NCBI GenBank assembly: GCA_028599075.1
Contig: JAQRMW010000041.1
Location: forward strand, 29,732 to 93,731
Origin: Urechidicola sp.
GTDB lineage: Bacteria > Bacteroidota > Bacteroidia > Flavobacteriales > Flavobacteriaceae
Length of the DNA: 64,000 nt
Reading direction: 5' to 3'
Positions within the stretch are counted from its first letter, which is position 1. Every line of letters begins with the position of its first letter. Both the position numbers and the translations under genes were made by a program. The notes under the pieces are model-generated. The model was not told the DNA's origin. It saw only the letters and a list, made by a program, of their open reading frames with translations, and did no database searches. Below are positions 42,968 to 52,604 of this stretch, in pieces.

Positions 42968-44302
42968 TTAGACATTTACTTCTTTTTCTACAAAATCAAA
43001 CCTCACCAAACCATCTTCATCAATTTTATTAAGCGTGATGGTATGTAAAGTATTTACCAATTCAGGATTCCAAGGTGTTTTTACCTTCACGTAATTTTCT
43101 GTAAATCCGTGGATATACCCTTCTTTGTTTTCGCTTTCGAATAAAACCGTAAGAGTGTTCCCTAGCTGACTTTCATAAAATGCTCTACGCTTTTTTACAG
43201 ATAGCCCTCTTAGCATTTTACTTCTTTTTGCACGTACATTTTTTGGAACAATCCCATCCATATTAACGGCCTCTGTATTTGGGCGCTCAGAATATGTAAA
43301 AACATGTAAATAAGAGATGTCTAACTCGTTTAAGTAGTTGTAAGTTTCTAAAAACAGTTCATCTGTTTCTCCTGGGAAACCTACTATAGCATCTACTCCT
43401 ATACAGGCATTTGGCATCAGTGATTTTATTTTTGAAACTCTATTTGTATAGGTTTGGGTTAGATATCGCCGTTTCATTTCCTTTAATAATTCGTCATTAC
43501 CAGATTGCAGCGGAATATGAAAGTGTGGAACAAAACTGTTGGAGCTTGAAACAAAATCAATCGTTTCATCTGTCAATAAATTAGGTTCGATAGAAGAGAT
43601 GCGTAAACGGTGAATTCCATCAACTTTATCCAAGGCTTGCACCAATTCAAAAAAGGTATGTTCATGTTTTTTGTTGCCAAATTCGCCTTTACCATAATCA
43701 CCAATATTAACTCCTGTCAAAACAATTTCTTTGATTCCTTTTTTAGAAATTTCCTTTGCATTGTCTAGCACATTACTAAGTGTATCAGATCTCGAAATTC
43801 CACGTGCTAACGGAATGGTACAATAGGTACACACATAATCACAACCATCTTGCACTTTTAAAAATGCCCGGGTACGATCGCCAATAGAGTAGGAGCCTAC
43901 ATAAAAATCAGCTTCTTCTATTTCGCAAGAATGCACCTCGCCAAAATCATTTTTGCTTAAGTCGTTAAGGTAATCAGTAACCTTAAATTTTTCGGTAGCA
44001 CCTAAGACTAAATCCACTCCATCAACTGCTGCTAATTCCTCTGGCTTTAATTGTGCATAACAACCAATAGCAATCACAAAAGCTTTTTCATTTTTCTTAA
44101 GAGCATTTTTTACGATAGACTTAAAACGCTTATCAGCATTGTCTGTTACCGAACAAGTATTGATAACATAGATATCTGCATTGTCTTCAAAATCTACACG
44201 TTTAAAGCCTTCGCTTAAAAAATTTCGTGAGATTGTTGAAGTTTCAGAAAAATTAAGCTTACATCCTAAAGTATAAAAAGCAACCTTTTTTTGATTGTTC
44301 AT
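42968..44302 (-). CDS. mtaB: tRNA t6A37 methylthiotransferase MtaB
   Basis: 444 residues from the ATG at 44302. Radical SAM methylthiotransferase; converts t6A37 of tRNA to ms2t6A37. N-terminal MTTase domain with three cluster cysteines (YTLGCKLN, VINTCSVTD, AIGCYAQ), a radical SAM domain with CDYVCTYC (about 150-157) and IVGFPGETDELF, and a C-terminal TRAM-like segment. The YTLGCKLN form points to MtaB rather than MiaB or RimO. A -7 box lies 22 nt upstream of the ATG and overlaps a TTG extension of the frame. Confidence 0.92.
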   Translation of the reverse strand: MNNQKKVAFYTLGCKLNFSETSTISRNFLSEGFKRVDFEDNADIYVINTCSVTDNADKRFKSIVKNALKKNEKAFVIAIGCYAQLKPEELAAVDGVDLVLGATEKFKVTDYLNDLSKNDFGEVHSCEIEEADFYVGSYSIGDRTRAFLKVQDGCDYVCTYCTIPLARGISRSDTLSNVLDNAKEISKKGIKEIVLTGVNIGDYGKGEFGNKKHEHTFFELVQALDKVDGIHRLRISSIEPNLLTDETIDFVSSSNSFVPHFHIPLQSGNDELLKEMKRRYLTQTYTNRVSKIKSLMPNACIGVDAIVGFPGETDELFLETYNYLNELDISYLHVFTYSERPNTEAVNMDGIVPKNVRAKRSKMLRGLSVKKRRAFYESQLGNTLTVLFESENKEGYIHGFTENYVKVKTPWNPELVNTLHTITLNKIDEDGLVRFDFVEKEVNV

Positions 44303-44323
44303 TTTGCGTATTTTTATGCGATG

Positions 44324-44331
44324 CAAATTTA
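44324..44331 (-). promoter_or_regulatory. Candidate mtaB -7 box (TAAATTTG)
   Basis: Exact match to TAnnTTTG on the minus strand, 21 nt before the mtaB ATG, in a 53-bp divergent intergenic region shared with the acetyltransferase gene. Confidence 0.5.
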
Positions 44332-44355
44332 CAATAATAATCTTATTTTATTTTG

Positions 44356-44859
44356 ATGGAATTGATTTATGAAACAGAACGATTGCTTGTTAGGAAACTA
44401 GAAATAGAAGATTTAGAACCCTTTCATGAGATGCAAGGAAATACTAATGTGATGCGTTTTGTAAAGCCAACTGTTTTGAATTATGAAGAAAACAAAGCTG
44501 ATTTAAAACGTGTTATTGATTTATACGATAAATCTAATAATGATTTTTTTATTTATGCTATTGAGCGAAAAGAAGACAATGCTTTTGTGGGCTCTGTCGC
44601 TTTGGTAAAAGATGAAGGAGATGATGAAATAGGCTATCGATTTTTAGAAAAATATTGGAGATTGGGTTATGGAAGTGAAGTTGTAAAAGAACTTGTTGCT
44701 TATTGTAAAAAGAATAGTTTTAAAAAATTAGTTGCTTATGTTGCAGTTGAAAATAGTGCATCTAGAAAAATTATTGAAAATTTAGGATTTCAATTTATTG
44801 AAGATACACTTTGTAAAGAGTTGGGTATACCTGAGAAAAAATATAAATTAATATTATGA
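44356..44859 (+). CDS. GNAT-family N-acetyltransferase
   Basis: 167 residues from the ATG at 44356 (a TTG directly before it is unlikely to be used). MELIYETERLLVRKLEIEDLEPF is the RimJ/RimL-type start; the acetyl-CoA site is YWRLGYGSEVVKELVAYCKK, followed by VENSASRKIIENLGFQFIED. Acceptor unknown. It overlaps the ABM monooxygenase gene by 4 nt (ATGA). Confidence 0.82.
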   Translation: MELIYETERLLVRKLEIEDLEPFHEMQGNTNVMRFVKPTVLNYEENKADLKRVIDLYDKSNNDFFIYAIERKEDNAFVGSVALVKDEGDDEIGYRFLEKYWRLGYGSEVVKELVAYCKKNSFKKLVAYVAVENSASRKIIENLGFQFIEDTLCKELGIPEKKYKLIL

Positions 44860-45173
44860 TAGCAGAAACACCAAAAGCACCTTATTACGCGGTTATTTTT
44901 TCAAGTACCAGAACTAGCGGAGATAACAGTTACAATGAAACTGCAAGTTTAATGGAAGAACTTGCCAAAAAGCAAAAGGGGTTTTTAGGAGTTGAATCTG
45001 CTAGAAATGAAATTGGGATTACAGTTTCATATTGGGAAAGTTTAGAAGACATTCAGCATTGGAAACAACAAGTTGATCATGCTAAAGCAAGAGCAAAAGG
45101 TGAGTCAGAATGGTATCAACAATTTAAAGTGAGAATTTGTAAAGTTGAACGAGACTATGGATTTGAAAAGTAG
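44856..45173 (+). CDS. Antibiotic biosynthesis monooxygenase (ABM) domain protein
   Basis: 105 residues, one ferredoxin-like ABM domain: YYAVIFSSTRTSGDNSYNETASLMEELAKKQKGFLGVESARNE, then TVSYWESLEDIQHWKQQVDHAKARAKGE. These small dimeric enzymes include cofactor-free monooxygenases and heme-degrading enzymes; no heme-ligand pattern is evident. It is translationally coupled to the acetyltransferase gene and followed by a strong terminator. Confidence 0.85.
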   Translation: MIAETPKAPYYAVIFSSTRTSGDNSYNETASLMEELAKKQKGFLGVESARNEIGITVSYWESLEDIQHWKQQVDHAKARAKGESEWYQQFKVRICKVERDYGFEK

Positions 45174-45189
45174 TTTTAATTGTGTTTTT

Positions 45190-45290
45190 GCGAATTAAGA
45201 AAGTGAAGCGCATCGGGATGTGGCAATCTCATGATAATTGTAACAATTTTTAATGAGATTGATTCTTCGTTCCTCATCGCAATTGTAAAG
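45190..45290. repeat. Imperfect inverted repeat, GCAATCTCAT / ATGAGATTG type
   Basis: TTGCGAATTAAGAAAGTGAA and GGCAATCTCATGATAATTG on the left are partly matched by TGAGATTGATTCTTCGTTCC and CATCGCAA on the right. It shares the core GAGGAACGA (inverted) with the repeat inside valS. Confidence 0.5.
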
Positions 45291-45295
45291 CTTAT

Positions 45296-45330
45296 AAAAA
45301 ATCCCAAAACAAATGTTTTGGGATTTTTTT
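45296..45330. terminator. Strong bidirectional terminator between the ABM gene and yidC
   Basis: AAAAAATCCCAAAAC and GTTTTGGGATTTTTT form a 15-bp perfect stem around AAAT, with T runs on both strands. Confidence 0.92.
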
Positions 45331-45336
45331 AATTTT

Positions 45337-45389
45337 GCCTAAAGCCTAAAGCCTAAAGCCTAAAGCCTAAAGCCTAAAGCCTAAAGCTA
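45337..45389. repeat. Heptad array (GCCTAAA)7 ending at the yidC stop codon
   Basis: Seven perfect GCCTAAA units (45337-45385) and a partial GCTA that contains the yidC TAG stop (45387-45389). On the yidC strand the array starts with the stop codon and continues in TTTAGGC units toward the terminator. Confidence 0.95.
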
Positions 45390-47288
45390 TTTCTTCTTTC
45401 CTTTTTTAGCGTCTTGTTGCACTTGCGCTTGTTTCATTGCAGTATCTAAACGTTGACGGAAACCACTTTTTTTCTTCTCTGGTTTCTTTTTGTTTTCTTC
45501 AATCTGTGCATGAATTTTAGCCTCATCAATCACATAATGCTTAATTACTAACATGATGATAATCGTTAATAAGTTTGATACAAAATAATATAAACTCAAA
45601 CTACTTGCATATTGATTAAAGAAAAATAGCATCATCACAGGAGATAAGTAAATCATCATCTTCATCATCTTTTGCATATCAGGCATTCCTTCTTGTGTAG
45701 GTGCTTGCATGTTTGCTTGCTGACTCTGATTCATTTTCATATAAAAGAAAATAGCGATAGATGCTAGTATTGGAAACAATGAAACGTGGCTTCCATAAAA
45801 TGGAATGTTAAATCCTAAATTGAATATGTTATCATATGACGATAAATCATCTGCCCATAAAAAGCTTTGATGACGCAACTCAATATTTGACGGAAAAAAT
45901 CTAAATAAGGCAAAGAAAACTGGCATTTGCAGCAATGCTGGAATACAACCAGAAAGCATACTTACCCCCGCTTTTCGTTGAACCGCCATCGTTTCTTGTT
46001 GGCGTTTCATTGCGTTATCTTTTCCAGGATATTTTTTGTTGATTTCTTCCATTTCTGGACGAATCACTTTCATCTTGGCACTAGATACATATGATTTGTA
46101 TACCAAAGGAGACATAATGATTCTAACGGCAATCGTCATTAAAATAATAACAATTCCGAAGTTTGAAAAGATTGATGATAAGAATCCGAAGATGTAAACG
46201 AAAACATATTTGTTAATCCATCCAAAAATACCCCAGCCCATATCAGCAACTTCATCCAATTGTGTACCTTCATACGATTTTAAAAGTTTGTAGTCAGTAG
46301 GCCCATAATACCAATTCATGGCATAATTTAATTCGCCACTTTTTAATTCTAGTGGAGTTTTTAACTGAAATTTATTGGTAACAATAGAATCCGTTTTATC
46401 ATCTAAATATAATTTTTCGGAAATTAAATTAGCATTGTTAAATGGAGTTTCAGACAATAAGGCCGATGTGAAGAAGTGCTGTTTATAAGCAACCCAATCT
46501 ATATTGTTCTCCGTTTCATTATCATCTTGACTTAAATCATCAACTTTACCATCTTGCTTGTAGTAGTACCATGTGTACATACTTTCTGAGCGGATACTTT
46601 TTTCGTTTCTAAAACTGACTAAATCCCATTCTAAATTCAATTGATGAGATGCGTTAAACACGTTTCCTAAACCTTGAGAGCGGATAGAGAAATCAACCAT
46701 ATAGTCATCTGGTTTAATTTCGTAGCGATATTCTAAGTAACGATTTGCATCAACTTTTAACTTCATAGACAACACTTGGTTACTACCATTGTTAGTCAAA
46801 GTTGGTTCAAAGTTAAGGTCTTTGGTATTTAAAATTCTGTTATCAGTAGTCCCGAAATTAATATTGAAAGAAGCGTTATTTTCTTTTATTAATTTAACAG
46901 GATCGTCATGATAGGTTGTAAATTCTTTTAGATGCGCTTCTATAATTTGTCCACCTTTATTAGCGATGGTTAGTTTTAATAGGTCGTTTTCTATAACTGT
47001 AGTTCCATCAGTTGGCACATTGTCAGAAACTGCAAAAACACCCAAAGCATTTTGAGCCTGAACTTGTTTTAAAGAGTCGTTTACTTCTACGAATGTTTCA
47101 GTTGGTGGAACTGTAGAAGTAGGAGTAACTGTTTTTTGAATTGCATTGATAGAATCTAATGCACGTTCGGTTTTTTGTTGTTCTAGTTCTTCGGGAGTAG
47201 GTTGGTTGGTGTACATCCACCATAAAGCGATGGCTCCTAACAATACAAATCCTATGAGCGAATTTATATCAAATTTCTTTTGTTCCAT
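45387..47288 (-). CDS. yidC: Membrane protein insertase YidC
   Basis: 633 residues. Inserts and folds inner-membrane proteins, alone or with SecYEG. TM1 is at the N-terminus (IGFVLLGAIALWWMY), followed by a large periplasmic beta domain (about 80-350), then the conserved core from about 355: VFVYIFGFLSSIFSNFGIVIILMTIAVRIIMSPLVYKSYVSSAKMKVIRPEM with the catalytic-groove Arg, GCIPALLQMPVFFALFRFFP, and further helices, ending in a basic tail (KKGKKK) that can contact ribosomes. It follows pyrG on the same strand with a promoter-like box between. Confidence 0.96.
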   Translation of the reverse strand: MEQKKFDINSLIGFVLLGAIALWWMYTNQPTPEELEQQKTERALDSINAIQKTVTPTSTVPPTETFVEVNDSLKQVQAQNALGVFAVSDNVPTDGTTVIENDLLKLTIANKGGQIIEAHLKEFTTYHDDPVKLIKENNASFNINFGTTDNRILNTKDLNFEPTLTNNGSNQVLSMKLKVDANRYLEYRYEIKPDDYMVDFSIRSQGLGNVFNASHQLNLEWDLVSFRNEKSIRSESMYTWYYYKQDGKVDDLSQDDNETENNIDWVAYKQHFFTSALLSETPFNNANLISEKLYLDDKTDSIVTNKFQLKTPLELKSGELNYAMNWYYGPTDYKLLKSYEGTQLDEVADMGWGIFGWINKYVFVYIFGFLSSIFSNFGIVIILMTIAVRIIMSPLVYKSYVSSAKMKVIRPEMEEINKKYPGKDNAMKRQQETMAVQRKAGVSMLSGCIPALLQMPVFFALFRFFPSNIELRHQSFLWADDLSSYDNIFNLGFNIPFYGSHVSLFPILASIAIFFYMKMNQSQQANMQAPTQEGMPDMQKMMKMMIYLSPVMMLFFFNQYASSLSLYYFVSNLLTIIIMLVIKHYVIDEAKIHAQIEENKKKPEKKKSGFRQRLDTAMKQAQVQQDAKKGKKK

Positions 47289-47342
47289 ATTTTAAATTGT
47301 CATCTTGTCATTTACTTTTTTGTCTGTCACAAAAAAGTGCGA

Positions 47343-47350
47343 CAAAAGTA
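47343..47350 (-). promoter_or_regulatory. Candidate yidC -7 box (TACTTTTG)
   Basis: Exact TAnnTTTG match on the minus strand, 54 nt before the yidC ATG. No clear -33 TTTG. Confidence 0.45.
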
Positions 47351-47390
47351 GTGATTTCTGTTTAGATATTTTTTAGTTTTTTTGATGTCA

Positions 47391-47455
47391 TTCCTATGTT
47401 ACCAGTATTATTCCATTGCTATGATGAGATTCCTGCTTTTACAGGAATGACAGGT
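47391..47455. repeat. Two-armed palindromic element, GTCATTCC family, left arm decayed
   Basis: GTCATTCC starts the left side. The right arm GAGATTCCTGCTTTTACAGG followed by AATGACAGG is a well-kept inverted copy. It lies between pyrG and the yidC promoter. Confidence 0.6.
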
Positions 47456-47460
47456 AAGTA

Positions 47461-49121
<1,661 letters not shown>

Positions 49122-49153
49122 AAAAGAATCCTTTAAAACTGTTAATCTTTTTC

Positions 49154-49209
49154 AGCAATAAGCTGTAAGCATTATGCAATAGGCATAGAGCTTAAAGCAT
49201 TCGGCATAT
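49154..49209. repeat. Degenerate heptad array with GC at fixed positions, upstream of pyrG
   Basis: Eight contiguous 7-bp units, each with GC at positions 2-3 (AGCAATA, AGCTGTA, AGCATTA and so on to GGCATAT); the other five positions vary. No stop codon is nearby; it lies between the pyrG promoter and the divergent sigma factor gene. Confidence 0.8.
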
Positions 49210-49304
49210 TACCTATATAATTTATTTTTTGTGATTTGGAATTTATTTTCATGTGTACTGTAACAGATTAATTTATAACTTGTCTTTTTAACAGAAACGA
49301 TTCA

Positions 49305-49853
49305 TTGCAACATACTAACGAACATATTGATCAACTTTTGCAGCAATGTGAAAGTGGAGAGCAAAGTGCTCAATTAGAGATTTATAAGCGCTATTATAGA
49401 GCAATGTATAATACTGCACTTAGAATTTTGAACAACAGCTATGACGCTGAAGATATGATGCAGGAATCGTTTCTGATTGCATTTACAAAATTGAGCACTT
49501 TTAAAGGTGAAGTTACTTTTGGGTCATGGTTAAAACGCATAGTAATTAATAAGTGTTTAACCCAATTAAAACGAAATAAGCGTTTTGCTGAAGTTAAATT
49601 AGAAGTTGCTAGAGAAGAAGAGGTAGAACTGGAACCTGTTGATTATTCGTCAGTAAAGTCGGATACTGTTCTTAAGAAAATAAATGAATTAAAAGAGAAT
49701 TATAGAGTGGCATTAACACTGCATTTGATTGAAGGTTTTGATTACGAAGAAGTTTCAGTAGTAATGCAAATTACAAATCAAAATAGTAGAACAACCATTT
49801 CTAGAGCAAAAGATAAATTGAGAAAATTATTAATTACCGAGATGCAAGTTTAA
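49305..49853 (+). CDS. ECF-type RNA polymerase sigma factor
   Basis: 182 residues from a TTG start; no in-frame ATG is present near the N-terminus. Sigma region 2 is at about 20-90 (RYYRAMYNTALRILNNSYDAEDMMQESFLIAFTKLSTFKGEVTFGSWLKRIVINKCL, with the DAEDMMQ core-binding motif), and region 4 at about 120-178 (LKENYRVALTLHLIEGFDYEEVSVVMQITNQNSRTTISRAKDKLRKLL). No region 3, so ECF class. A protein with one transmembrane helix and two envelope proteins follow on the same strand; the first probably acts as anti-sigma factor. Confidence 0.92.
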   Translation: MQHTNEHIDQLLQQCESGEQSAQLEIYKRYYRAMYNTALRILNNSYDAEDMMQESFLIAFTKLSTFKGEVTFGSWLKRIVINKCLTQLKRNKRFAEVKLEVAREEEVELEPVDYSSVKSDTVLKKINELKENYRVALTLHLIEGFDYEEVSVVMQITNQNSRTTISRAKDKLRKLLITEMQV

Positions 49854-49860
49854 TGCCCTC

Positions 49861-49977
49861 ATGTCGAGTGATTTTTGACAACAGGAAAAAAATCGTATCG
49901 AGACCATTTAAAAGCGCAAAGCTTCTCGATACATTTCGATTTCATTCGCATTCAATCAAAACACTCGAAGTGACGAG
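49861..49977. repeat. Two-armed palindromic element, TTCGAGTG...TATCGAGA family, between sigma and anti-sigma genes
   Basis: The left arm (GTCGAGTGATTTTTGACAAC to TCGTATCGAGA) and inverted right arm (TTCTCGATACATTTCGATTT to CACTCGAAGTGACG) fill the 144-bp gap of an otherwise compact run. It is an empty copy of the element that carries GIY-YIG at 32001-32408. Confidence 0.82.
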
Positions 49978-49997
49978 AATATAAAAATAATAACAAG

Positions 49998-50522
49998 ATG
50001 AAAGATAATTTTGATACACTTTTCGATAAAGATTTTGATATCGCTGAACCAACCATTGGTCATTTTCAACGCTTTGAAAAAAGGATGTCATATGTTTCTG
50101 TAAAAAAGAAAAACCATTCTTGGAAATGGATTTCAGTTGCTGCATCGATCGTATTATTGTTCGGAGTTTGGTTAGGGCAGAGCCTACAATCAGACAGATT
50201 AGAGTTAGCTGATGTATCTCCAAAAATGGAAGAAACTCAAATTTATTTTGCTTCGGTTATTAAAACTGAAATTCAAAAAATAAACACACAAAAGACCCCA
50301 GAAAATCAAAAAATGATTGACGATGCTTTTATAAGGATGGACAATCTTGAAGCACAATATGTCGCGCTTACAAAAGAACTTAAAGAAAGTGGTGCCGACC
50401 AACGTGTAATTTTTGCTATGATTTCTAACTTTCAACAGCGCATTGAAATTTTGAAAAATGTATTAGACCAAATGGATAATTTAAAACAATTAAAATCAAA
50501 TAATTATGAATCGAGCATATAA
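49998..50522 (+). CDS. Single-pass membrane protein, likely anti-sigma factor
   Basis: 174 residues. The N-terminal cytoplasmic part (about 1-42: MKDNFDTLFDKDFDIAEPTIGHFQRFEKRM) is followed by one transmembrane helix (WISVAASIVLLFGVWLGQSL, about 44-63) and a helical, coiled-coil-like periplasmic part (about 85-165). Topology and position after an ECF sigma gene suggest a membrane-bound anti-sigma factor, though no ZAS zinc motif or other named anti-sigma domain is evident. Confidence 0.65.
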   Translation: MKDNFDTLFDKDFDIAEPTIGHFQRFEKRMSYVSVKKKNHSWKWISVAASIVLLFGVWLGQSLQSDRLELADVSPKMEETQIYFASVIKTEIQKINTQKTPENQKMIDDAFIRMDNLEAQYVALTKELKESGADQRVIFAMISNFQQRIEILKNVLDQMDNLKQLKSNNYESSI

Positions 50523-50592
50523 AAATTTCGCTCTTAAGGAAAATATTATTAGCGAACACATATGTACCAATAAAAAAATAAAAACGAAACAT

Positions 50593-51660
50593 ATGAAACA
50601 TATTTATAAAACGGTATTTCTATTTTTACTAATCCCAACGCTAATTTTTGCAAATAGCGAACTCAAAGGAAAATACACTAAAACAAAAACAATCAAAAAA
50701 GAATTTAGTGTAAGCGCTAGTGCTACAGTAAATTTAGATAATAAATACGGCAGTATAGACATCCAAACTTGGGATCAAAATAAAGTGACTTTAGAAATTA
50801 TTATCACTACAAAAAGTAATAATGAGAGTAAAGCTCAAAACAAATTAGACGATATCCATATTGAGTTTGAAAATTCTAATAGTCGTGTAGTAGCAAAAAC
50901 AAAAATTGGAAAATCAAGTGGCTGGAGTTGGAACAATAACAACAATGTGAATATGGATATTCAGTATATTGTGCGCATGCCACAAAGTAATAATTTGGTT
51001 GTTGATATGGATTATGGAGATGTTATGATTGATAAATTAGAGGGTAAAACAGATATCAATTTGGACTATGGAAAATTGATTGCTGGAGAATTTTTGAATA
51101 CTTCTAATAAGATCAATATGGATTACTCTCAAGGGTCAAGTATCGACTTTCTTAAAAATGGAAATATCAATACCGATTACTCGACCATTGAAATTGATAA
51201 AGCAGGAAATATTGATTTGGTTGCTGATTATAGTACTATTACAATTCAACAAGCAAATGATATTAGTTTCAATTTAGATTATGGAAATTTAACTATCAAC
51301 AGTGCTCATTCTATTGAAGGAAATAGTGATTACACCCAACTAAAATTCGGAAAAATTGCTGATATCCTAGTTGTTAAAGGTGATTATGGCGGATTAAAGG
51401 TTGATGAAATGGGAGCTAATTTTAGTCGTGTAAATATCGAAACTCAATATATAGGGGTTAAAATAGGTGTTAATAGTAATAGTTCTTTTAAGTTTTTTAG
51501 TAATACACAGTACGGAGATGTTAAGGTTCCAAGTAGGATGAATATTACAAATCATTTAGAAAAAAATACAAGAACAGAAATTGAAGGAACTTATAATGGT
51601 ACGAAAGGTGAAATGAAAATTAATACCCAATATGGGTCAATAAAAATTACAGAAAATTAA
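50593..51660 (+). CDS. Secreted DUF4097 (adhesin-like beta-helix) protein
   Basis: 355 residues from the ATG at 50593, which places a signal peptide at the N-terminus (MKHIYKTVFLFLLIPTLIFA). The frame is open from an ATG at 50506 that overlaps the preceding gene, but the extra 29 residues are charged and would disturb export. The body is a regular series of short strands with repeated D-Y-G/Y-G-x-[IVL] turns (VNLDNKYGSIDIQTW, VDMDYGDVMIDKLEG, INLDYGKLIAGEF, FNLDYGNLTINSA), typical of DUF4097 right-handed beta-helices. It is probably an envelope or surface protein controlled by the upstream sigma factor. Confidence 0.82.
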   Translation: MKHIYKTVFLFLLIPTLIFANSELKGKYTKTKTIKKEFSVSASATVNLDNKYGSIDIQTWDQNKVTLEIIITTKSNNESKAQNKLDDIHIEFENSNSRVVAKTKIGKSSGWSWNNNNNVNMDIQYIVRMPQSNNLVVDMDYGDVMIDKLEGKTDINLDYGKLIAGEFLNTSNKINMDYSQGSSIDFLKNGNINTDYSTIEIDKAGNIDLVADYSTITIQQANDISFNLDYGNLTINSAHSIEGNSDYTQLKFGKIADILVVKGDYGGLKVDEMGANFSRVNIETQYIGVKIGVNSNSSFKFFSNTQYGDVKVPSRMNITNHLEKNTRTEIEGTYNGTKGEMKINTQYGSIKITEN

Positions 51661-51677
51661 AAAAAAATCAAAGAAAG

Positions 51678-52400
51678 ATGAAAATTTTAAAAACAATTTT
51701 AGCAATATCATTAGCATTATTTGTAAGTATTCAGGCTAATGCTGTAAACAAAAAAGTAAAAGGAAATGGTGAAGTTATAACAGGAAATAAAACGACAGCA
51801 CAATATGATAAAATATCAGTTGGTGGCTCTTTTGATGTTACTCTAGTAGCTGGAGTAGAAGGGAAAATCACTTACGATGTAGAAAGTAACTTAGAAGAGT
51901 ATTTAGTGATAGAAGTAAAAAAAGGAGAGCTAAAAATTACTTGGGAAAAGGGTATAAATGTACGCACAACTAAAGGAGTAAAAGTAACAGTGCCATTTAA
52001 AGATATTGAAGCTGTTTCTTTAGCTGGTTCTGGAGAAATTATTTCTAATAATGTTATAACTGCAGATGATTTAGAATTGAATGTTGCAGGATCAGGAGAA
52101 ATGAACATTGATATTGATGCCAATAATGTTGAATCTAATATTGCAGGTTCTGGGTCAATGACTGTTAATGGGTCAGCTAATAATTTAGAAAGTAATGTTG
52201 CAGGTTCAGGTGATTTTGAAGGCTACGGTTTGGTAATTGTAAATGATGTTGAAGTGAATATTGCAGGATCAGGGAGTGTTGAGGTTACTGTAAACGGAAA
52301 TTTAAAATCTAGTATTTCAGGTTCTGGAGATGTACGTTATAAAGGCAATCCAAAAACCAATTCTAGTATTAGTGGCTCAGGGAGTGTTTCTAAAATGTAA
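51678..52400 (+). CDS. Secreted head GIN domain protein (DUF2807)
   Basis: 240 residues. Signal peptide (MKILKTILAISLALFVSIQANA), then a beta-helix with a strongly repeated motif of about 20 residues, [ILV]-x-G-S-G-x (VSLAGSGEIISN, LNVAGSGEMNID, SNIAGSGSMTVN, SNVAGSGDFEGY, VNIAGSGSVEV, SSISGSGDV), as in DUF2807. Role unknown. Last gene of the ECF sigma run, followed by a terminator. Confidence 0.85.
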   Translation: MKILKTILAISLALFVSIQANAVNKKVKGNGEVITGNKTTAQYDKISVGGSFDVTLVAGVEGKITYDVESNLEEYLVIEVKKGELKITWEKGINVRTTKGVKVTVPFKDIEAVSLAGSGEIISNNVITADDLELNVAGSGEMNIDIDANNVESNIAGSGSMTVNGSANNLESNVAGSGDFEGYGLVIVNDVEVNIAGSGSVEVTVNGNLKSSISGSGDVRYKGNPKTNSSISGSGSVSKM

Positions 52401-52428
52401 TTGATTTTTAATCAAGAAGAATAATTAT

Positions 52429-52462
52429 AACTGCAAGGCTCAATGGACTTTGCAGTTTTTTT
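52429..52462 (+). terminator. Rho-independent terminator after the DUF2807 gene
   Basis: AACTGCAAGG and CTTTGCAGTT pair around an 8-10-nt loop and are followed by a run of Ts on the plus strand. Confidence 0.85.
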
Positions 52463-52467
52463 CTCAT

Positions 52468-52494
52468 CCTGCAAGGTCTTGGCGACCTTGTAGG
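52468..52494. repeat. CCTGCAAGGTC / GACCTTGTAGG hairpin repeat
   Basis: An 11-bp near-perfect stem with a 5-nt loop, of the same sequence family as the hairpin at 39049-39076. It may end transcription from either side. Confidence 0.7.
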
Positions 52495-52604
52495 TATTTA
52501 TATAGTTATCTATATAGTTAAGTTATTTTTGAAACTTTATTTACTAACAAAAGGCAGGTTTATAGGATTAGGATAAATACTTTTTTCTAGAGGATGTTTT
52601 AAAT

